A DNA stretch of 64,000 nucleotides from Przewalskia tangutica (GCA_029844215.1 CM056725.1:58937609-59001608); one strand, 5' to 3'. Positions 1 through 12,309 are shown, numbered from the stretch's first letter. Notes: generated from the letters alone by a model not told the origin. Made by a program: numbers and translations.

Positions 1-534
1 CAACATCGAGAAAACCAAATGGAAATAAAAACTTTAAACATGAAATGAGACATACTAAATAAACAGCAACCAAACAAATGCTTTCAGATATATATATATA
101 AAAGCCCAACGCTTATCCTTTTACAAACCCCGCCACAACAAAGGCATGCACTTAAGATTTATACAACAACTATGACGGACAGGCCCCGCCATACCCCGAA
201 TGTACAAGAACCTACGACTCAGTGGAAACATACCAAAAGATAAGCCTCCGAGAAACGGAGCTTCCTAATACGCCAACGGTGATCCTAAGAGCGGGATCAA
301 CGATCGATGTACTTCTACCGCAGATGAACGCAGCCTCAAGGAGGTCAAGACAACAGTACCAAGTATGTGAAATCAGAAATACCGTAAATGAAATCATAAT
401 AGCCTATAAAGGTGAGACATGTATGATAACCAAAATACAAGACGCAACATAAAAGCAATAAGTCGTGACTCACGCCTCAAAGTCACCACTAAATATAACC
501 ACGGGACTCACGCCACAACATCCATCATGTTCAG

Positions 535-840
535 ATCATGGCCGCATGCCCTAATACAAGACGGTGTAGACATGTCCATGATGCAACAATAATGACAAGG
601 CCGCATGGCCACATGCCCCTAATACAAAGACGGTGTAGACATTCCAATGTAACCTCAAAAACAATATATCGGGTGGTCAACCCCGCCGCACGGCCACATG
701 CCCCTAATACAAAGACGCGTAGACACGCCCATGGAACAAGAATAACCATATATCGGTAATCAACCCGCCGCATGGCCACATGCCCCTAATACAAAGATCG
801 TGTAGACATGTCCATGTAACCACAATAACAATATATCACG
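535..840. repeat. Minisatellite in LTR of element A, ~84-bp unit
   Basis: About four degenerate units each carry a GGCC-CATGCCCC block, then AATACAAAGA, then GTAGACATG. Open frames through here on both strands are produced by the repeat and are not genes. The partner LTR has the same array at about 6370-6680 with a different set of small indels. Confidence 0.8.
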
Positions 841-2774
841 CAACCAAAGCTATCACAAGCAAGCTCAAGCAAATTACCATACCTCTAAACTTTCATAAAA
901 AGATCCATTCTTTCTCAAAGAGTCACCTGATATCAACACTTGCACAACAAATGCTATCTCAACAAGCTTAGGCGAGCTACACAGCAGCAAGCATAGGCAA
1001 GTTACACAACAACAAGCATAGGCAAGTTACACACAACTCAAGGTACTTCCATTTTATATCATAGTCCGGGTTTTAACCCTAAGTACTATGTACGTTAAGT
1101 CCTTTTAAAAGAGATACATTCCTTTTATAAAAGTCACCCGATACCCGTAGTATAAAACTAGAGTGATTCACATTATTAAGTAAAACCGTAACACTTTCCT
1201 TTTAAAATCAAGTAACAACGTTCTTTTCCTAAGTTCCGCTTTGCCTACTTTCAATTACTCAAGCCTCTTACTTTAGAAAGGTTTCATAGTTCGTAGTTTT
1301 AATCCCTTAAAACAATTTAAGAAACATATGCCACACGTGTGAGTAGTTTATTCTTGTTTATAACAATCTTATTACAAAGAACCATGATCTAGGAAATGAA
1401 ATATCATTTTGTCTCATCTTAGCTTCTATGCAGATGGAAGTTTCTACCGTTTTAATAATACTTAATTATTCAAAACACTTCCTTTTATTAACGCCGCAGT
1501 TGGTTTGTCGATACACATCCCGATTCCCAAATCAAGAAACATTCTTAAGCCGTTATACCTAACTTCCCATAAAGCTAGTATAACTCTTAAGTTTTCGAAA
1601 ACCAAGTATTACTCTTCTTTTCAAAACGATTTCAGAAATCTTCTGAAATACTACAAGTTCTTTATTATCACACATCAAGCCAGTTATAAACAAATCATTT
1701 ACCTTTTTTAAAAAAACCACAAAGTATTTTCTTATCTACATAAAGCTGTTATAACCAACTTCCCATAAAGCCGTTATAACACTTTATGTTTCAAACCAAT
1801 CAAATACATTTAACACACGACGCTCACCGCATTACATAGTTCACACATATCATGCTAGAAGAGATAGGAAGAGGTTCACATACTCGCGACGAGTATCGAC
1901 TAATAGCAAACGCCCAAACAAATGACTACTCCTCAAGCCAAGTAAATCGCGCCACACGTAGTACTTCAACCTATAAGGCCACAAGGCGCTTATTAACATC
2001 GCAGAACTTTCTACGTAAAATTCGCAAGACCTCCCGCCACAACAGAAATCTCCTCCTCTATCGAGGCCGCCATCAAGCCAACCGTGGGGTTAACACATCT
2101 AACCTGACGAGTACAATTCTACAACACAAGAATGCTACACAAGTCTCATCAGAATACAAACCTATGTAATTACAGCTCAGCCTGGGCTTAATTCTTCAGC
2201 TTAAGTCAAAAGACATTGCCACAATACTAAGTATAGTTCTATATATAGTATACTTCAACTATATATTCTAACAACATGTAATTTCCAATTACAAATGTAT
2301 GACAGAGTAATTACCTCGATAAGCCCAAAATTATCCAAGTTTAATGTCACCGAGCAAGGTTTAGCTCCTACTCCGTGCTCCAAACCGCTCCAAACAACCC
2401 TTAGAAGTTCTACTCAACTTCTACTAAACACTTCAACCGACTATGAAGGTTTTTCTTTGTGGTTTCGCTTTAAGACCGAGGAAAGTATAATGGTATTTTT
2501 CCAAGCTTGTATAAGTATAACTCGAATACTACAAGGTATTTGGGCCAAGGTATTTGGACATTATAACAATACTTTGGAGAGTATTTCTATACCACAAAGG
2601 GGTATTTATACGAGACAACTAGGCTAGTGGGTAGAACTCCTACCAACAAGGCCTTCATTGGGGAGGGCTCTCGCCATGGGAAAGAGGAGGCTAGGACGAG
2701 AACACCACAAGAGAGGGAGGAGAATTTAACACTTAGAAATATTTTTAGGATGAAGAAAGTCTTCAAAGAGTGGG

Positions 2775-2782
2775 TATTTATA
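2775..2782 (-). promoter_or_regulatory. LTR TATA box (element A, 3' LTR)
   Basis: The plus-strand TATTTATA reads TATAAATA on the minus strand, about 380 bp inside the LTR's 5' end. The same box recurs at the equivalent place in B, E, F and S1, which supports it as the RNA polymerase II promoter of the family. The other LTR has it at 8603-8610. Confidence 0.65.
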
Positions 2783-3164
2783 GTACAAGCCAAGGCCAAC
2801 CAATGGCCAAGATTCGAGCTACAAGCTGCAAGTGTAGGGCCAAGATTTACCACACACAAATATCCTACCAACTCCCTTGACCAAACAAGCACAAAAACGC
2901 AAGCTTAGCCATTTGGCCGTCAACCTCTTCCAATGCGAGGTGACACATGTCACCCTCCCGCTGGTCCAAAATGTTTCGCCTCTCGAAAAATCCGCAAAAA
3001 TTAAATATGACATAGCCGGAATTTTCCCAACAAAAGTCAGGAAACCGCTTTCGTCGAAAAACGACTCTAATCGGGTGTTGTGAGCAAAATTAATTCGCCA
3101 AGCCACTTTGTAGTTCGAAAATTTCTACGCACGCCCCACGCATATACCGAAATACGGTATAACA

Positions 3165-3177
3165 TTCTCCTCCTTAG
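3165..3177 (-). other. Polypurine tract of element A
   Basis: The pyrimidine run TTCTCCTCCTT next to the LTR reads as AAGGAGGAGAA on the minus strand. This is the expected second-strand priming site directly upstream of a 3' LTR. The same tract borders B (14843-14855) and E (49459-49471). Confidence 0.8.
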
Positions 3178-4480
3178 AAACATTCGCCCCGAATGTTCCT
3201 TCTAAGGCTCAAACAAACGCGCGCCAAGATAGTCTTCACTACTATACTTACGAGAACAAACGCCACATCCGCCACGTAAACACCCACTCAAAATACTTAC
3301 ATCCAAGTCCACGAGGAAACACCTCTAACATCACCGCAACCACTTCTCTCCGGGTCCTACAATATACTTCCTTCGTGACCTTCTCTTTACAAAAGAAATG
3401 ATACCACTTTTTCATAATGTCGCACACACCAAATGACTCCAACAAAAGGTACCACATTTCCGACATCGCTTCGCTTCAAAACTCTGGTACACCTTATCCA
3501 CAATTACCGGAACAAGCTCAACTAACTATCTCGAACCTTGCCAACATCGAACCAATCGACCGCAACTTACACCTCCGCCCTACAAGGCTTCACAAGACGA
3601 CATCCGAACACCGAAATGGTAGCCAAAACACTTTCTCCAAAGGAGACAACGATCTCACAAACCCCGACATCAAAACTCGCCCGAGGGTGAATACGATACG
3701 CAGACTCACCCGAGTTCCCAACTCGCTGGTAAAATTCTTAGAAAACGAAAATAGCCACCACGGGCTTCACCGTCATTATAAGGTGAAGGTAGGCACCTGC
3801 AGCCTTACAACCTTTCGCATAACACCAACATCGCCGAGGAACGACCGACCAAGAACACGATAGTCGCCCCATCGCCCGACCATCGTCGAACGCATCCACG
3901 AACTCAGACGCTGGTCATCTAGACTGGGCCTAGCACCCTCGTGACTTACCACCGGGCGACCACCACGACCCCACCTCATTCTGCCACGGTTGACACGCAA
4001 CACGCCTCAACCCGACCACCATCACGCCAACTCTCTAGTTCTCGATCCGAACAATCTTACCTATTCAAGTCATGAAAGCTACCACTTCTATCTCACATTA
4101 CCTGGATCGATCACACAAATATATATCCCACGCACACTACGCACTCGATAAAGGTCAAACATAAAATAGATCTTTTACTCAAGACGACCTCACTCGTAAG
4201 GTCTCAATCGTGACATAGTCTAGTGGTTCACACTTACCATGACCCCATACTTAACCTCCCAACTAACCATGTTTTCTAACTCTCAATTTACACAACACTA
4301 TTCGCACATAGACATAATAATGAGATCATCATAACAAAGATACCAAGACTCTGAGGGTTAAGGATATACCGGCTACCGCCCACTCTAATCATAGCCCACT
4401 GCAGGCGCATAATCGTAGAAGGTGATGAACCACCATCGATCCCGGGCGTCGAGTCGTCGCTCAACCTCTCCTATAAGCAC
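3178..4480 (-). pseudogene. 3' internal part of element A: unassigned module and pol-end relic
   Basis: This aligns by eye with the 3' internal halves of B (13700-14840) and E (49470-50830). Shared blocks include one around 3530-3600 (equivalent to E 50200-50270) and one around 3885-4010 (equivalent to B 13780-13890). The integrase-tail block visible in B is missing here, so A carries an extra deletion. The module near 3776-4003 can be read on the minus strand as a peptide with a segment SSWMRST that is also present in E. I do not recognise the module and assign no function. There is no intact frame. Confidence 0.55.
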
Positions 4481-5570
4481 GCTCTCTTCACATGGCCCCG
4501 ACGCCGCAGAATAACAAGCTCCTCGTACTACGACACTCCCAACGCGTCTACCACATCGACCACACCGAGGTAGGGTGACCGTGATCCGCCAACACCCCTA
4601 CTCCCCAACATCTCAAACACGGGAGCCCCGACCGCTCCCGATCTCCCAAAGGTCCCGGCGTCGCGGAGGACCACTCTGAAATGGCGGAGGCGCATAACTA
4701 GTCTGGCCGAGGCGTCCGCTCGAAAATCACCAAAGGACCCTCGCTTCGCCTCTTATGCCGACTCGTCATTCCGCTGATTTCTCCGCCTCACCCCTGTGCA
4801 TAAGCTCGCATGCGGCAATGTCCATGCCCTACCAAGAGCTACACCGAGCAACTCTCGCTAGGTAATCATCGAGCCTCAGAACATATCGGTGCACTCGATC
4901 CTCCATACTAGCTACTAATGCGGGACATACCGCTAATGAGTCGAACTCCACATTGTACTCCCGAACCGCACGCCTGCTCGCCGCAACACCAAAAATCGCT
5001 TACCGAGCCCTCCTTATCTCGCGAGGCAAGAAGTGTGCAAGAAAAGCCTTTGAGAACTCGCCCCACAAGGCCTAAGTGCATTCTCTCCCGACAGCCCCAC
5101 GAATCAAACCGGGCCGATCATGTATCACGCACCGACGCGAACTCAGACCACCGACTCGGTCTCCGATGCCTCGATCACCCTCATGATCCCAGAATCGCCG
5201 GATGAACTCTTGCGGATCATCCTCGTGCCTCGACCAGAAACTCGCGCTACAACTCGAAAATCTCGTAGCCTCAAACTATTCGCTTCTCGTGCACCACAAA
5301 GCCGCTGAATCGAATCGCCAGATCCACTGTTCTCATATCTCGCCACGATCCGCCGCATCGCCATCTCCTTGTACTCAACTCCTTCGCCTGTGCCGGGACC
5401 GAGGCTCAGTATCGTAGTCTCGGCAGCCATCGCCGCGCCTAAACTCACTGGGCGGCGTCGCAAAACTCGGCGTCAAACACTACTCGTGCATCGACCGCTC
5501 GCGCTCAGATTTCTCAACCACACTAGCAGCTCCTGCAGCCTTCTTCGCCCGGTCGCCATGCGCGAGGCAT
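4480..5570 (-). pseudogene. gag relic of element A
   Basis: The likely start codon is the ATG read from 5570 downward (MPR-), equivalent to MPPR- at 12501 in B and MPL- at 62412 in F. Downstream, in shifting frames, it matches the gag segments of B, E and F and ends in degenerate zinc-knuckle sequence near 4480-4560. In family members gag forms the virus-like particle and the CCHC knuckle binds RNA. Stops and frameshifts throughout mean no functional protein. Many of the shifts coincide with small indels typical of this family in this window, so some could be assembly errors. Confidence 0.6.
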
Positions 5571-5753
5571 AATCAGAAATGAAATACGTCGGAGGGTCCA
5601 ACTTACAACACGACTCTAAGGCACGATCTCGTAATGAGAAGAATGGAAACTAACCCTAAATGTCTCGCCTCCTGATTATAGATGTGGTGCACAACACACC
5701 GATAATCAAGACTCTACTAGACACGGTCTGTAGACACCTTCCGAGGATTAACT

Positions 5754-5765
5754 GCTCTGATACCA
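5754..5765 (-). other. Primer binding site of element A (tRNA-iMet type)
   Basis: GCTCTGATACCA on the plus strand reads TGGTATCAGAGC on the minus strand, complementary to the 3' end of plant initiator methionine tRNA. It lies three bases inside the 5' LTR boundary. It fixes the element's orientation and marks where minus-strand DNA synthesis would begin. Confidence 0.9.
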
Positions 5766-5768
5766 CTT

Positions 5769-8700
5769 TGTCACACCCCGAAATCCGAGCCCGTGACTGG
5801 TGCCTTACCCCGGGCACCCTAGTGATCCAACATCAGAGAAAACCAGCGGAAATAAAACTTTAAACATGAAATGAGAGACATACTAAATAAACAGGCCAAC
5901 CAAACAGTTGCCTTCAGTATATATATATATAAAAGCCCGAACAGTTATCCTTTTTACAAACCCCGCCACAACAAAGCATGCACTCTAAGATTTATACAAC
6001 AACTATGACGGACAGGCCCCGCCATACCCCGAATGTACAAGAACCTACGACTGTGGAAACATACCAAAAGATAAGCCTCCGAGAAACGGAGCTTCCAATA
6101 CGCCGAACGGTGATCCTAAGAGGGATCAACGATCGTACTTCTCTACCGCGGCATGAACGCAGCCCCCCGAAGGAGGTCAGTACAACAGGTACCAAGTATG
6201 TGAAACTGTAAAATACCGTAAATGAAATCATAATAGCCTATAAAGCAGGAGACATGTATGATAACCAAAATACAGTACGCAACATAAAAGCAGTCAAGTC
6301 AGGGACTCACGCCCTCAAAGTCACCACTCAAATATAACCATGGGACTCACGCCACAACATCCATCATGTTCGCATCACGGCCGCATGCCCGGAATACAAA
6401 GACGGCAGGTATATGTCCATGATGCAATAACACGACAAGGCCGCACGCCACATGCCGAATACAAAGACGGTGTAGACATGCCCATGTAACCTCAACAACA
6501 ATATATCAGTGGTCAACCGCCGCATGGCCACATGCCCCGGAATACAAAGATCGGTGTAGATCGCCCATGGAACAAGAATAACCATATATCGGTAATCAAC
6601 CCGCCGCATGGCCACATGCCCCTGAATACAAAGACGGTGTAGACATGTCCATGTAACCACAATAACAATATATCACGCAACCAGCTATCACAAGCAAGCT
6701 CAAGCAAATTACCATACCTCTAAACTTTCATAAAAGATCCATTCTTTCTCAAAGAGTCACCTGATATCAACACTTGCACAACAAATGCTATCTCAACAAG
6801 CTTAGGCGAGCTACACAGCAGCAAGCATAGGCAAGTTACACAACAACAAGCATAGGCAAGTTACACACAACTCAAGGTACTTCCATTTTATATCATAGTC
6901 CGGTTTTAACCCTAAGTACTATGACGTTAAGTCCTTTTAAAAGAGATACATTCCTTTATAAAAGTCACCCGATACCGTAGTATAAAACTAGAGTGATTCA
7001 CATTATTAAGTAAACTAACACTTTCCTTTTAAAATCAAGTAACAACGTTCTTTTCCTAAGTTCCAGTTTGCCTACTTTCAATTACTCAAGCCTCTTACTT
7101 TAGAAAGGTTTCATAGTTCGTAGTTTTAATCCCTTAAAACAATTTAAGAAACATATGCCACACGTGTGAGTAGTTTATTCTTGTTTATAACAATCTTATT
7201 ACAAAGAACCATGATCTAGAAATGAAATATCATTTTGTCTCATCTTAGCTTCTATGCAGATGGAAGTTTCATCGTTTTAATAATACTTAATTATTCAAAA
7301 CACTTCCTTTATTAACGCCGCAGTTGGTTTGTCGATACACATCCCGATTCCCAAATCAAGAAACATTCTTAAGCCGCTATACCTAACTTCCCATAAAGCT
7401 AGTATAACTCTTAAGTTTTCAAAACCAAGTATTACTCTTCTTTTCAAAACGATTTGTAAATCTTTTGAAATACTACAAGTTCTTTATTATCACACATCAA
7501 GCCGCTTATAAACAAATCATTTACCTTTTTTTAAAAAACCACAAAGTATTTTCTTATCTACATAAAGTCGTTATAACCAACTTCCCATAAAGCCGTTATA
7601 ACACTTTATGTTTCAAACCAATCAAATACATTTAACACACGTGACGCCTACCGCACTACATAGTTCACACATATCATGCTAGAAGAGATAGGAAGAGGTT
7701 CACATACTCGCGACGAGTATCGACTAATAGCAAAACGCCCAAACAATGACTACCTCGCCAAGTAAATCGCGCCACACGTAGTACTTCAACCTATAAGGCC
7801 ACGCGCGCTTTATTAACATCGCAGAACTTTCTACGTAAAATTCGCAAAGACTCTCCCGCCACAACAGAATCTCCTCCTCTATCGAGGCCGCCATCAAGCC
7901 AACCAGGGGTTAACACATCTAACCGGACGAGTACAATTCTACAACACAAGAATGCTACACAAGTCTCATCAGAATACACCCCATGTAATTACAGCTCATC
8001 ATCTTAATTCTTCAGCTTAAGTCAAAAGACATTGCCACAATACTAAGTATAGTTCTATATATAGTATACTTCAACTATATATTCTAACAACATGTAATTT
8101 CCAATTACAAATGTATGACAAGAGTAATTACCTCGATAAGCCCAAAATTATCCAAGTTTAATGTCGCTACCGAGCAAGGTTTAGCTCCTACTCAGTGCTC
8201 CAAACCGCTCCAAACAACCCTTAGAAGTTCTACTCAACTTCTACTAAACACTTCAACCGACTATGAAGGTTTTCTTTAGGGTTTCGCTTAAGACCGAGGG
8301 AAAGTATAATGGTATTTTTCCTGCTTGTATAAGTATAACCTCGAATACTACAAGGTATTTGGGCCAAGGTATTTGGACATTATAACAATACTTTGGAGAG
8401 TATTTCTATACCACAAAATGGGGGTATTTATACGATACAACGAGGATAGGGGGGGGGTCGAAATCTCGGCCAACAAGGCCTTCACAAGTGGGAGGGCTCT
8501 CGCCAAGGGGGAAAGAGGAGGCTAGGACGAGAACACCACAAGAGAGGAGGAGAATTTAACACTTAGAAATATTTTAGGATGAAGAAAGTCTTCAAAGAGG
8601 GGTATTTATAGTACAAGCCAAGGCCAACCAATGGCCAAGATTGAGCCAAGTGTGTGGCAAGTGTAGGGCAAAGATTTACCAGACACAAATATCCTAACAA

Positions 8701-9003
8701 CTCCCCTTGACAAAACCAGCACAAAAAAACGTGCTAGCTTTGCCATGTGGCCGTCCAACCTCTTTCCAATGTGAGGGTGACACATGTCACCCTCCCGCTG
8801 GTCCAAAATGTTTCGCCTCTCGAAAAATCCGCAAAAATTAAATATGACATAGCCGAATTTTCCCAACAAAAGCCGTGAAACCGCTTTCGAAAACGACTCT
8901 AATCGGGTGTTGTGAGCAAAATTAATTCGGCCAAGCCACTTTGTAGTTCGAAAATTTCTACGTACGTCCCCACGTACATACTCTGGAAATACGGGGTATA
9001 ACA
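5769..9003 (-). repeat. 5' LTR of element A
   Basis: This is a complete LTR of about 3235 bp, running from TGTCACACCCC at its left end to GGGGTATAACA at its right end. It carries the TATA box (minus strand) at 8603-8610. That puts U3 at roughly 400 bp and leaves more than 2.7 kb as transcribed R/U5 leader. An ~84-bp minisatellite lies at about 6370-6680. Confidence 0.9.
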
Positions 9004-9080
9004 TTTACCCCTCACTTATACTCTTACCCTGGAGAAGGTGGTATAACGTCTTGGGGATTGCCCCTCATTTATACTCTTAC
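9004..9080. repeat. Minisatellite remnant of host LTR C1 between elements A and B
   Basis: These 77 bp match about one unit of the ~81-bp tandem repeat that resumes at 18116, sharing CTCACTTATACTCTTACCCT and GCGTCTTGGG-like blocks. It shows that A and B inserted one repeat unit apart in the same pre-existing array, in opposite orientations with their 5' ends facing each other. Confidence 0.75.
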
Positions 9081-9486
9081 TGTTATACCCCGTATTTCCA
9101 GAGTATGTACGTGAGGACGTACGTGGGAAAATTTAAGCCTTAAAGATAGGCAAGGTTCGAATTTTGTTCACAACCCCCGATTAGAATCGTTTTTCAACGA
9201 AACGTTTTACACAACTTGCGAAGGGAAAATTCCGGCTATGTCATTTAGTATTTTTGCGGATTTTTCCGAGAGACGAAATATTTTGGACCAACAAGAGGGT
9301 GACACTTGGCACCCTCTAATTGGTGGACTTATGGGCGGCAAGTTGGACGAAATGGAGAGTGGGAGTAGGTAGGATATTTTGTGATATTTGTGTGGTAGAT
9401 GGATAAGGTGCACATGGATGAATCCTCACCCTACACTTGCCTACTACTTGGCATGATCTTGGCCATTGGTTGGCCATTGCTTGACC

Positions 9487-9494
9487 TATAAATA
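9487..9494 (+). promoter_or_regulatory. LTR TATA box (element B, 5' LTR)
   Basis: TATAAATA lies 407 bp into the LTR and is followed at once by a long C run. It is the copy that would drive genomic RNA of B. The 3' LTR has the same box at 15262-15269. Transcription should start about 30 bp downstream, near 9520, which makes U3 about 440 bp and the R/U5 leader about 2.8 kb. Confidence 0.7.
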
Positions 9495-11389
9495 CCCCCC
9501 CCCCCCTTTGAAGACTTCTTCATCCAAAAATTGTTCCAAGTCTTGAAATCCCTCTCCCCTCTCTATAGTTTTCGCCCTCCCCTGAGGCTTTAGCCGAGTA
9601 CCCTCCCCCCTTTGAGAGGCCTTTGGCCGAGGGTCCCCTCTCCCAGTGATGCTAGTCGTAGCACACACCCCCTACCTTGAGTGGTCTCAAATACTACCCC
9701 CGTGGTAGAAAATACTCTCCAAGTATAGTTACTATTCCAAAATACCTTGGCCCAAATACCTTGTAGTATTCCAAGGTTACACTTATACTAAAAGCCCAGA
9801 AATACTATTATACTTCCATTCAGTCACAAAAACGAAACCCTAAGGAAAAATCTCCATAGTTGGTTGGAGTATTAAGAAGAAGTTGCGTAGAACTTCTAAG
9901 GGTTGTTTGGAGCGGGTTGGAGCACCCGGAGTAGGAGCTAAACGTTGCTCATGATCGACATTAAACTTGGATAATTTTGGGCTTACCGAGGTAAATAATC
10001 CTATCCTTCTATTATAATTGGAAATTACATACTGTAGTTGTATAGAAATGAATATAAGATTCATAGAAGAGATTTGAACTGTAATAGAAGGATATTACAG
10101 AATAGACATGAACTGGAATCACATCAGAAGGATATTCTACAAGAGTAGTCTAGGCATTGATAGACTTGTATAACCCTTATAGGTTGATTGATCTGCGAGT
10201 AGCATGTACTACTTGAAAGGTGGACGAGGCTAGCCGGGTTATAGCCGTGGAGTGTTTTGCTAATAGTCGATAATCGTCGCGAGGTATGTGATTCTTCCTA
10301 TACTCTTGAGCATGATATTTTAAGAATATATATATAGTACGGTAGACGTACGTGTGTTAACTGAACGTAGTTTTACGGCAATGTCTTTTGACTTAAGCCT
10401 GAATAATAAGAATCTTGAAGTATTTCAAAAGAATTAAGAAACCTTTTTGAAAGAAGAGTAATACTTGGTTTTAAAAGCTTAAGAGTTATACTAGCTTTAT
10501 GGGAAGTTAGGTATAACGACTTAAGAGAGATAAAAAGAATGGTTTATTAATTTTAGAAATTAAGAGACTTGATCTTAAAAGATAAGAGACTTGACTTAAA
10601 TAAATTAATATGAGTTTTTGTGTGAAACCTCATTCGTGAGTAATGAGTACTTGGTTTGTAAAAGGAATAATGTTTTACTGATTTCGGAAATGAGAATAAG
10701 TATCGAACAAACTACAGCAGCGCTAATAAAGGGAAATGTATTGACTAATAAAGTATTATTAAAACCAGTAGAAACCTCCATCTGCATAGAAGCTAAGATG
10801 AGACAAAATGATATTACATTTCCTAGATCATGGCTGCTTAAATAAGATTGATTATGAACAAGAATAACCTACTCACATATAAGGCATATGTATCTCAAAT
10901 TGTTTTAAAGGAGAATTATATCATTAAGTGATTAAAACTATGAACTACGAAACCTTTCGAAAATGAGAAACTTGAGCATTTGAAATTAGGCAAACTTGAA
11001 CGTTTGGAAAATAATGTTGTTAATTGATTTTACAAAAGGAAGTGTTTTGGTTTACTTAAAAAGATAGTCACTCTATTTTAATACTACGGGTATTGTGTGA
11101 CTTTTGTGAAAGAAACGGATCTTTTAAAGGGTTAATGTATGAAGTACTTTGGGGATAAAACCCAAATTGTTAACATAAAGTAGAAAGTACCTTGCGTGAA
11201 TAACTTGATTGTGTGGGTTTGTGATAGCCTTGTAATACTTTCTTGTTGATTTGATAAGTAAACCTGGTAGGATGCTACGTGTGTTAGTATCCGTGATGTT
11301 TGTGTAAAGCGGTTTCCTTTGTCAGGCTTATGTTGTTTAACGATAATTCGTTATGTTATTATATCACATACCCTCGACTTGTTATACCG

Positions 11390-11640
11390 AGGGCTTGCCA
11401 CCCTTGATGCGGTCTATACGGCCTATGCGGTCTATGTGACTATGCGAGCAGCGTATGCTCCGTGATTGATCATTCCGGTGTTTATCCCGACGCGGATGCC
11501 CTATGCGGTCCGTGTGACTACGCGGTCTATCGAGACTATGCGCCGCGAGTCCGTGAGGGTACCGGTTAGCTACCCCGACGCGAGGAATACCTCATGCGGT
11601 CCGCGTGTGACCTATGCGGCCGCGGAAGTCCGTGATTAGG
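11390..11640. repeat. Degenerate TATGCGG-rich minisatellite in LTR of B
   Basis: Variants of CTATGCGGTCTATGTGACTA recur several times between a TTGCCACCC block and the GATCATTAGCGCC region. The 3' LTR carries the same array at about 17180-17410. F (61135-61450) and E (about 46790-47100, reverse complement) have the same type, whereas A and S1 have an unrelated type at the equivalent place. Confidence 0.65.
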
Positions 11641-12298
11641 CACGCAGAATGATACTATGGGCGATCGCCTTGCTTCGATCATTAGCGCCTAGAAAAGACC
11701 AGCCATAATATATCTATTTCACACTTGTTTATCGTGTGGGCGTGAGACCCATAATTAGAATTGAGTTGTGACTTTGAGGGCGTGAGTCCTCGACTTGACA
11801 TGATCGCTATTTATTGTGAATCGTAGTTTGGTTATCATACATGTCTCCCGCTTTATATAGACTACTATGATTTCATTTACGATTTTCGCCACATACTGTA
11901 CCGTTGTAATCGAACTCTTCGGGGCCGCTCATGCCGCAGTAGGTACACCTGTTGATCCTCGCCTTAGGTCACATTTCAGTTTGGGAAGCTCCGTTTCTCG
12001 AGGCTTATCGCCGTATAGTTCCGTCGTTGTAAGTGTTTACATTCGTGGTACGGGCCCCGTCCCGCCATTGTTGTCATATCATTCTTAGAGGTCCAGAGTA
12101 ATCTTGTGGCGAGTTGTAAAAAAAAAAGGATGTAACTGTTCTAGTTGTTATATATATTATGCCGAAAGACAAGTTTTCTCAGATGAATTGTTTCTTACTT
12201 CATAATATTTTTATGTCTTGTTCCGCTGATTACTCTGATGTTGTATCACTAGGGTGCCCGGTAGGCACTACCACGCCCGTGTTCGGTCGTGACAAAAG

Positions 12299-12309
12299 TG
12301 GTATCGAGC
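12299..12309 (+). other. Primer binding site of element B
   Basis: TGGTATCGAGC begins four bases after the LTR. It equals the tRNA-iMet-complementary TGGTATCAGAGC of A, E and F except for one missing A. This is either a mutation that would weaken priming or a sequencing indel. Confidence 0.85.

Larger units (their letters stand above)
1..3164 (-). repeat. 3' LTR of element A (partial)
   Basis: This copy matches 5769-9003 and ends at ...GGTATAACA (3164). Its outer end is missing: position 1 corresponds to about position 5831 in the other copy. It contains an ~84-bp minisatellite (about 535-840) and a TATA-type promoter on the minus strand at 2775-2782. Confidence 0.9.
1..9003 (-). mobile_element. 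Element A: long-LTR Ty3/gypsy-type retrotransposon, non-autonomous, left edge truncated
   Basis: Read on the minus strand, this is a 5' LTR (9003 to 5769), primer binding site, short internal region (5768 to 3165), polypurine tract and 3' LTR (3164 to 1, cut by the window). The two LTRs align along their whole visible length with mostly small indels. The LTR ends are TGTTATACCCC and GTGTGACA in element orientation. The five bases after the right end are TTTAC; the matching target-site copy would lie left of the window. The internal region is only about 2.6 kb and has no protease, reverse transcriptase or RNase H motif that I can find. I infer a non-autonomous derivative mobilised by a full-length relative. 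Assignment to Ty3/gypsy rests on the shared gag and integrase relics in B and E. Confidence 0.88.
9081..12294 (+). repeat. 5' LTR of element B
   Basis: It starts TGTTATACCCCG and ends GTCGTGACA, with a length of 3214 bp. An ACGTACGT palindrome lies at 9117-9124, a TATA box at 9487-9494 followed by a C-run, and a degenerate minisatellite at about 11390-11640. Short frames such as 10618-10845 recur in the 3' LTR and are not credible genes. Confidence 0.93.

Noticed and set aside
538..779. Frames of 73 and 82 codons on opposite strands
   Set aside because: They are produced by the ~84-bp minisatellite in the LTR of A and are disrupted in the partner LTR.
10605..10845. Overlapping frames of 60-75 codons on both strands, repeated at 16387-16627
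   Set aside because: They are the same stretch in the two LTRs of element B. Related LTRs (A, E, S1) do not keep the frame, so there is no sign of coding.
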